DNA of 10,286 bases from Candidatus Caccousia avistercoris (GTDB lineage: Bacteria > Bacillota > Clostridia > Oscillospirales > Acutalibacteraceae), in assembly GCA_018715025.1 (NCBI GenBank), contig DVMK01000082.1, forward strand, positions 1 through 10,286, given 5' to 3'. Under the pieces are notes generated by a model. It had not been told where the DNA came from, ran no database searches, and worked only from the letters and a program-made list of their open reading frames with translations. Made by a program: the position numbers and the translations under genes. The stretch's first letter is position 1. Every line of letters starts with the position of its first letter. This document shows positions 7,275 through 10,286 of the stretch, in pieces.

Positions 7275-8099
7275 ATGAAAATCAAGTATTTGGGAACCGC
7301 AGCGGCAGAAGGGTGGCCCGCCCTGTTCTGCAGCTGCCAGGCCTGCGAGAAGGCCCGGCAGAGGGGCGGGCGGAACATCCGCACCCGCTCGCAGGCGCTG
7401 GTGGACGGCGCCCTGCTGCTGGATTTCCCGGCGGACTCTTACAGCCACATGCTGCAGCACGGGCTGCGCCTGGGGCAGCTTCGCAGCCTGCTCATCACCC
7501 ACTCCCACGACGACCATTTTTACCCCATGGATCTGTTCATGCGCATGAAGCCCTACGCCCACGGCCTGACCGCCCCCCTGCGCGTTTACGGCAACCAGCA
7601 GGTGTGCGCCCTGCTGGAGGAGGCGGTGGAGCGGTTTTCCAACGAGGAAATTCGGAACTGGATTTCCTGGCAGGAGGCAACCCCCTTCCAGCCCTTTGAG
7701 ACGGAGGGGTACCGGGTGACACCCCTGCCCGCCAACCACATGAAAACCGAGCAGGCCCTGTTTTACGCCATAGAGAAGGGGGGCAAGGCCCTGCTGTACG
7801 CCCACGACACCGGCGCCCTGTTCCCCGAGGCGCTGGAAGCCCTGAAGGGCTTCCGGTTCCAGCTGGCCAGCCTGGACTGCACCCACGGCCCGGCGGACTG
7901 CGGCGGCACCCACATGGGCCTGGAGGAGGACGCCTCCCTGCGCCGCTGGATGCTGGAGAACGGCTGCGCCGGGGAGGACACCGTTTTCCTGCTCAACCAT
8001 TTCTCTCACAACGGCGGGTTCATCTACGACGAAATGAAGGAAGAGGCCGCCCGGTACGGCTTCCTCACCAGCTACGACGGCATGGAGGTGGAATTCTAA
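7275..8099 (+). CDS. PhnP-like metallo-beta-lactamase-fold hydrolase
   Basis: This 274-residue soluble protein has the full metal-binding set of the fold: T75-H76-S-H78-D79-D80-H81, H155 in PANH, D178 in AHDTG, and a late NHFSHNGG (H242, H245). Near the start it has C19-S-C21-Q-A-C24, a CxCxxC cluster. In E. coli PhnP, a phosphodiesterase acting on cyclic ribose phosphate in phosphonate breakdown, a similar cluster with a late histidine binds a structural zinc. No signal peptide is seen, so it acts in the cytoplasm. ATG 7275 follows GGAGG (7261-7265) by 9 nt. It lies 136 nt behind the binding-protein gene on the same strand with no strong promoter between (a weak TAAAAT at 7205-7210 is possible), so it is probably the last gene of the transporter operon. 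No other phn genes are here, so phosphonate use is not indicated. The substrate is unknown; a phosphodiester is the best guess. Confidence 0.88.
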   Translation: MKIKYLGTAAAEGWPALFCSCQACEKARQRGGRNIRTRSQALVDGALLLDFPADSYSHMLQHGLRLGQLRSLLITHSHDDHFYPMDLFMRMKPYAHGLTAPLRVYGNQQVCALLEEAVERFSNEEIRNWISWQEATPFQPFETEGYRVTPLPANHMKTEQALFYAIEKGGKALLYAHDTGALFPEALEALKGFRFQLASLDCTHGPADCGGTHMGLEEDASLRRWMLENGCAGEDTVFLLNHFSHNGGFIYDEMKEEAARYGFLTSYDGMEVEF

Positions 8100-8131
8100 G
8101 CCGCCGCGCTTCCCTGCGGAGATAAAAAATA

Positions 8132-8148
8132 GAAATTTTCATAATTTC
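8132..8148. repeat. Short inverted repeat just upstream of a -35 box
   Basis: GAAATT (8132-8137) and AATTTC (8143-8148) are perfect inverted copies around loop TTCAT. They end two bases before the -35 of the CoaD-like gene, in an AT-rich tract (8121-8200) that could also serve as an UP element. This is a possible operator, or chance in AT-rich DNA. Confidence 0.35.
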
Positions 8149-8149
8149 A

Positions 8150-8178
8150 TTGCAATTATATCAAAAATATAGTACAAT
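8150..8178 (+). promoter_or_regulatory. Near-consensus promoter of the CoaD-like gene
   Basis: TTGCAA (8150-8155) and TACAAT (8173-8178) are separated by exactly 17 nt in AT-rich DNA. Transcription would start near 8185, about 34 nt before the gene. This makes the CoaD-like gene an independent unit, not part of the transporter operon. Confidence 0.8.
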
Positions 8179-8218
8179 ATTTTTATATATTTTGCATCCG
8201 CAAAGGAGGTTGTGATGG

Positions 8219-8719
8219 ATGGAAAAGAAATTTCTCGGCACCGTGATTCTTCCCGGAAACTTTGACCCCCCCACCGTGGGGCACATGAACTCGCTGAAGT
8301 ACCTCTCTCAACGGAGCGACAAGGTCTTTGCCGTCATCATGACCCTGAAGGCGGAGGAGGGAAACCGGTGGATTCCCTCGGCGGAGGCGAAGCGCCTTGT
8401 GGAAGAGGCGGCGGCAGAGGAAGGGCTGGACAACGTTTCTGTGTATGTGGAGGACGAGGGCTGGCTGGCCCATTCGGTGGAAGCCCTGGGGGCGGACGGC
8501 GTGGCCCGCAGCTTTCACCCCGCCATCGATATGGAAAAGGAGATGGAGCTGATTCAGGCGGTGATTGACCTGAACGTGCCGGTCCATCTCATTCCCAGCC
8601 AGCTGGACCTGCGCTCCTCTCAAATCCGCGTCCTTTCCCAGGAGGGACTTCTGGACGAGGTAAAGGAGCAGGTGCCGCCCAGCGTGTTCCGGTACCTGCA
8701 GGAACACGGCGGAAAATAA
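8219..8719 (+). CDS. Divergent CoaD-like (pantetheine-phosphate adenylyltransferase family) nucleotidyltransferase
   Basis: The 166-residue protein has the length and signature of the CoaD branch of nucleotidyltransferases: P12-G-N-F-D-P-P-T19-V-G21-H22 (T/HxGH motif), and a late S133-S134-Q-I-R before VPPSV, which matches the ISSS...VP region of CoaD. CoaD transfers AMP from ATP to 4'-phosphopantetheine in coenzyme A synthesis. Several conserved positions differ. The first motif has Asn where CoaD has Ser/Thr (PGSFDP), the RGLR motif is replaced by R97-SFH, and the ERxE-like segment reads AEAKRLVEE. It may be a paralogue with another substrate rather than the housekeeping enzyme. AAGGAGG (8203-8209) precedes ATG 8219 by 9 nt. 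An ATG at 8215 is only 5 nt from the site and opens a 16-codon frame, so 8219 is the start. It has its own promoter and ends at a hairpin. Confidence 0.85.
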   Translation: MEKKFLGTVILPGNFDPPTVGHMNSLKYLSQRSDKVFAVIMTLKAEEGNRWIPSAEAKRLVEEAAAEEGLDNVSVYVEDEGWLAHSVEALGADGVARSFHPAIDMEKEMELIQAVIDLNVPVHLIPSQLDLRSSQIRVLSQEGLLDEVKEQVPPSVFRYLQEHGGK

Positions 8720-8722
8720 GCC

Positions 8723-8758
8723 AGAGGGCCCGCCCTAGTAATATGGGGCAGGCCCTCT
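8723..8758. terminator. Hairpin between convergent genes, likely two-way terminator
   Basis: AGAGGGCC (8723-8730) pairs with GGCCCTCT (8751-8758). After one C/A mismatch, GCCC (8732-8735) pairs with GGGC (8746-8749), leaving a loop of about 10 nt. It fills the 45-nt gap between the CoaD-like gene and the convergent dipeptidase gene. Neither side has a real T run (TCTTCTC on the plus strand), so its efficiency is uncertain. Confidence 0.55.
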
Positions 8759-8764
8759 TCTCAA

Positions 8765-10186
8765 TTACAGTATTTTGTCCAGTTCCATCAGGGTGACGGC
8801 ATAAATCTTGATGTTCAGCAAGAGATGATCGATGATGCCGTATTCATCCACCTGGTGGGCTCCCCCCTTCTCCATTCCGAACAGGCGGATCCGATCCGGA
8901 ATGGTAACGCCGTAGGAAACGGCCCGGGTCAGCTTACGGGCATAGGAACCGCCCTCCAGCACCAAGGGCTTCAGATCGCTACGGTGGAGCATGGCGCTGG
9001 AAATTTCCAGCAGCCTCTGTACCACCGGGTGGTCCACCGGAATGTACAGGGGGGGATTATCCGTGAGATTTTCTATAGCGGCAGGTTTCCCCTGGACAGC
9101 CTTCTGCAGCGTCTCTAAGATCCACTGGTTGTCTGCCAGCACCGGGTAGCGCACGTTGACGCTCAGCACCAGCCTCCCTTTTTCCAAACGCAGAACTGAG
9201 CCCACACAGGTCAGGTCGGTGGAAATTCCGTCGGAGCATCGGATCCCGAAAATATCTCCCTCGTATTCCCTGGTGATCTGATGGAAATATTCCACTGCCT
9301 CCCTGGCTTTTCCCGTCAGAATCCCAAGCTGCAGCAAGGCTGCCAGCAGGCGCTCGATGGCGTTCACCGCCCCATAGGGCCGCGTGGCGTGGCGCTGGTC
9401 CCCGCTGGCCAGCAGCTCTACCCCCCGGCTGTGAGGCCGAACCTCTATGCGCTGCAGCCCGGCCAGGCGCTCCTGCGCCTCCTGCAAGCCAAGGCCCTCC
9501 ACCACGGCCCTGGCGTTGTTGGGCACCGAGTTGGTGGCCTGGCCCCCGGCGGCTTCCAGCAGGGCGGGAAAATCCAGGGGCTCGCTGCGCAGCCGGAATT
9601 CCAAAATTCCTTTTTCGGCATGGCCCAATGGGTATTTGGCATCCGGGACCAGTGAGAACAGCGGCTCCTTTTCCCGCTTTAAGAATTCCGGAATATCGTG
9701 CATCCCTCTCTCTTCGTCACACCCGTACACCAAAAATACCGGATGCTGCAGGGGAATGCGGTTCTCTTTGAGAAAACGCATGGCGTACAGCGCCACCAGG
9801 GTGGGGGCTTTGTTGTCAGCCGTGCCCCGCCCAAAGATGTAATTTCCGTCCCGGATTACAGGCTCGTAGGGGTCTGACGACCACCCCTCCCCCTCCGGCA
9901 CCACATCCAGATGGCCGAAAATCCCGATGGAATTGGCGCTGTCATCCGCGCCATACCGGGCGCTGCCGCAAAAATTATCGTAATTCTTGGTGGGAAAGCC
10001 GTAGTGCTCTGAAAGGGAAAGGGCTTCCTGCAGAGCCTGCCAACAGCCTTCCCCAAAGGGCTTCCCCAAAGCGGGCGGGCCGAACACACTGCGAATGCGC
10101 ACCAGACGGCGTACATCCTCCAGATATTCTTCCCTCTTTTCTGTTACCCATTGGTCGAGGAGAGCATTCAATTCTGTTGAATCCAT
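8765..10186 (-). CDS. PepV/Sapep-family M20 metallodipeptidase
   Basis: This 473-residue cytoplasmic enzyme should cleave dipeptides, and often beta-Ala or D-amino-acid dipeptides in this family, using two divalent metals. All expected catalytic residues are visible: H92 and D94 in GHLDVVPEGEGW, D124 in GRGTADNKAP, E158-E159 in GCDEERGM, D182 in VPDAKYP, and H444 in GGAHQVDEYG. From memory, each is five positions later than its counterpart in Lactobacillus PepV, so the whole catalytic frame is collinear. The length is normal for PepV/Sapep (about 470) and the inserted lid domain lies about 190-390. ATG 10186-10184 follows GGAGG (10201-10197) by 10 nt. The gene stands alone, convergent with the CoaD-like gene, under its own AT-rich promoter. 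The exact dipeptide preference is unknown. DapE (succinyl-diaminopimelate desuccinylase) is less likely, given the longer length and PepV-like motifs. Confidence 0.93.
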   Translation of the reverse strand: MDSTELNALLDQWVTEKREEYLEDVRRLVRIRSVFGPPALGKPFGEGCWQALQEALSLSEHYGFPTKNYDNFCGSARYGADDSANSIGIFGHLDVVPEGEGWSSDPYEPVIRDGNYIFGRGTADNKAPTLVALYAMRFLKENRIPLQHPVFLVYGCDEERGMHDIPEFLKREKEPLFSLVPDAKYPLGHAEKGILEFRLRSEPLDFPALLEAAGGQATNSVPNNARAVVEGLGLQEAQERLAGLQRIEVRPHSRGVELLASGDQRHATRPYGAVNAIERLLAALLQLGILTGKAREAVEYFHQITREYEGDIFGIRCSDGISTDLTCVGSVLRLEKGRLVLSVNVRYPVLADNQWILETLQKAVQGKPAAIENLTDNPPLYIPVDHPVVQRLLEISSAMLHRSDLKPLVLEGGSYARKLTRAVSYGVTIPDRIRLFGMEKGGAHQVDEYGIIDHLLLNIKIYAVTLMELDKIL

Positions 10187-10210
10187 TGCGTTTTCGCCTC
10201 CAATATTATA

Positions 10211-10240
10211 TAATATATTATAATGTATTATAATATATTA
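10211..10240. repeat. Three phased 10-bp palindromic AT repeats over the dipeptidase promoter
   Basis: Three adjacent 10-mers read TAATATATTA, TAATGTATTA and TAATATATTA. The outer two are identical perfect palindromes and the middle one differs by one base. A further 10-bp palindrome, ATTATATAAT, overlaps the edge at 10205-10214. They repeat every helical turn across the -10 and the predicted start of the dipeptidase transcript. They could be an operator array or simply a melting-prone promoter. Confidence 0.6.
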
Positions 10241-10255
10241 TTTAATAGAAAGCAA
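10227..10255 (-). promoter_or_regulatory. Dipeptidase gene promoter
   Basis: On the minus strand, TTGCTT (10255-10250) and a perfect TATAAT (10232-10227) are 17 nt apart. Transcription would start near 10220, giving a leader of about 34 nt with GGAGG near its end. A second TATAAT at 10222-10217 comes from the tandem repeat and has no matching -35. Confidence 0.75.
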
Positions 10256-10275
10256 GTGGATAAGAAAAAACTTGC
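10252..10275. repeat. Inverted repeat overlapping the dipeptidase -35
   Basis: GCAAGT (10252-10257) and ACTTGC (10270-10275) are perfect inverted copies around a 12-nt A-rich loop, and the first arm covers four bases of the -35. It may be an operator. Read on the minus strand it could also be a weak terminator of an upstream gene outside the window, since the second arm is followed by TTTCT. Confidence 0.35.
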
Positions 10276-10286
10276 CTGCCTCTTGA

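Noticed and set aside
5711..7384. A 557-codon minus-strand frame across the binding-protein gene
   Set aside because: It is antisense to a clear lipoprotein gene, has Gly/Val/His-rich shadow composition, and crosses gene boundaries.
8100..8120. Possible terminator after the hydrolase gene (CCGC/GCGG pairing)
   Set aside because: There are only 4 bp of stem and no T run after it, so a terminator cannot be supported.
8215..8265. A 16-codon frame starting at ATG 8215, before and overlapping the CoaD-like start
   Set aside because: It is only 5 nt from the ribosome site and ends quickly. The start at 8219 has better spacing and gives the conserved protein, so this is probably chance rather than a leader peptide.
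10201..10286. AT-rich repeats as a replication origin or CRISPR-like array
   Set aside because: The region is too short, has no DnaA-box-like sites or spacer pattern, and is placed exactly over a well-spaced -35/-10 promoter.

Overview
The window looks like a chromosomal stretch of a GC-rich Firmicute, most likely a gut-type member of Clostridia (Oscillospiraceae or a close relative). Three things point that way. The genes are GC-rich (about 60% by eye), while promoters are AT-rich and TTGxxx/TATAAT-like. Strong AGGAGG-type ribosome binding sites precede nearly every gene, with ATG, GTG and TTG starts. The gene families also fit: a YesM/YesN-type sensor pair, a CUT1 sugar-type ABC transporter without its own ATPase, and a PepV/Sapep dipeptidase. 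The taxon is inferred, not proven.

Layout. At 1-423 (+) is the 3' part of an SGNH/GDSL esterase related to arylesterase/acetylesterase enzymes. It ends at a two-hairpin terminator that lies tail-to-tail with the next operon. On the minus strand, 3756 down to 478 encodes a membrane sensor histidine kinase (YesM type) and an AraC-type response regulator (YesN type), separated by 3 nt. A 224-nt divergent control region (3757-3980) follows. Rightward from it run two ABC permeases (3981-4877, 4897-5739), a solute-binding lipoprotein (5783-7138) and a PhnP-like metallo-beta-lactamase-fold hydrolase (7275-8099). A separate unit at 8219-8719 has its own near-consensus promoter and encodes a divergent CoaD-like nucleotidyltransferase. 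Convergent to it, at 10186-8765 (-), is an M20 dipeptidase with an unusual AT-rich promoter built of phased 10-bp palindromes.

How it works together (inference). The kinase senses an extracellular ligand through its Cache-like domain and phosphorylates the response regulator. The regulator then activates the divergent transporter promoter, which has a consensus -10 but a poor -35, as expected of an activator-dependent promoter. The lipoprotein and two permeases import a solute, probably a sugar, glycoside or glycerophosphodiester-like compound, using an ATPase encoded elsewhere. The PhnP-like hydrolase may process the imported compound or a derivative. The esterase, CoaD-like protein and dipeptidase appear to be independent neighbours.

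There are no mobile elements, CRISPR arrays, tRNA or rRNA genes in the window. No wholly novel multi-gene system is evident. The points most worth following up are the sensor/transporter/PhnP-like cassette, the divergent CoaD paralogue and the repeats in the two control regions.
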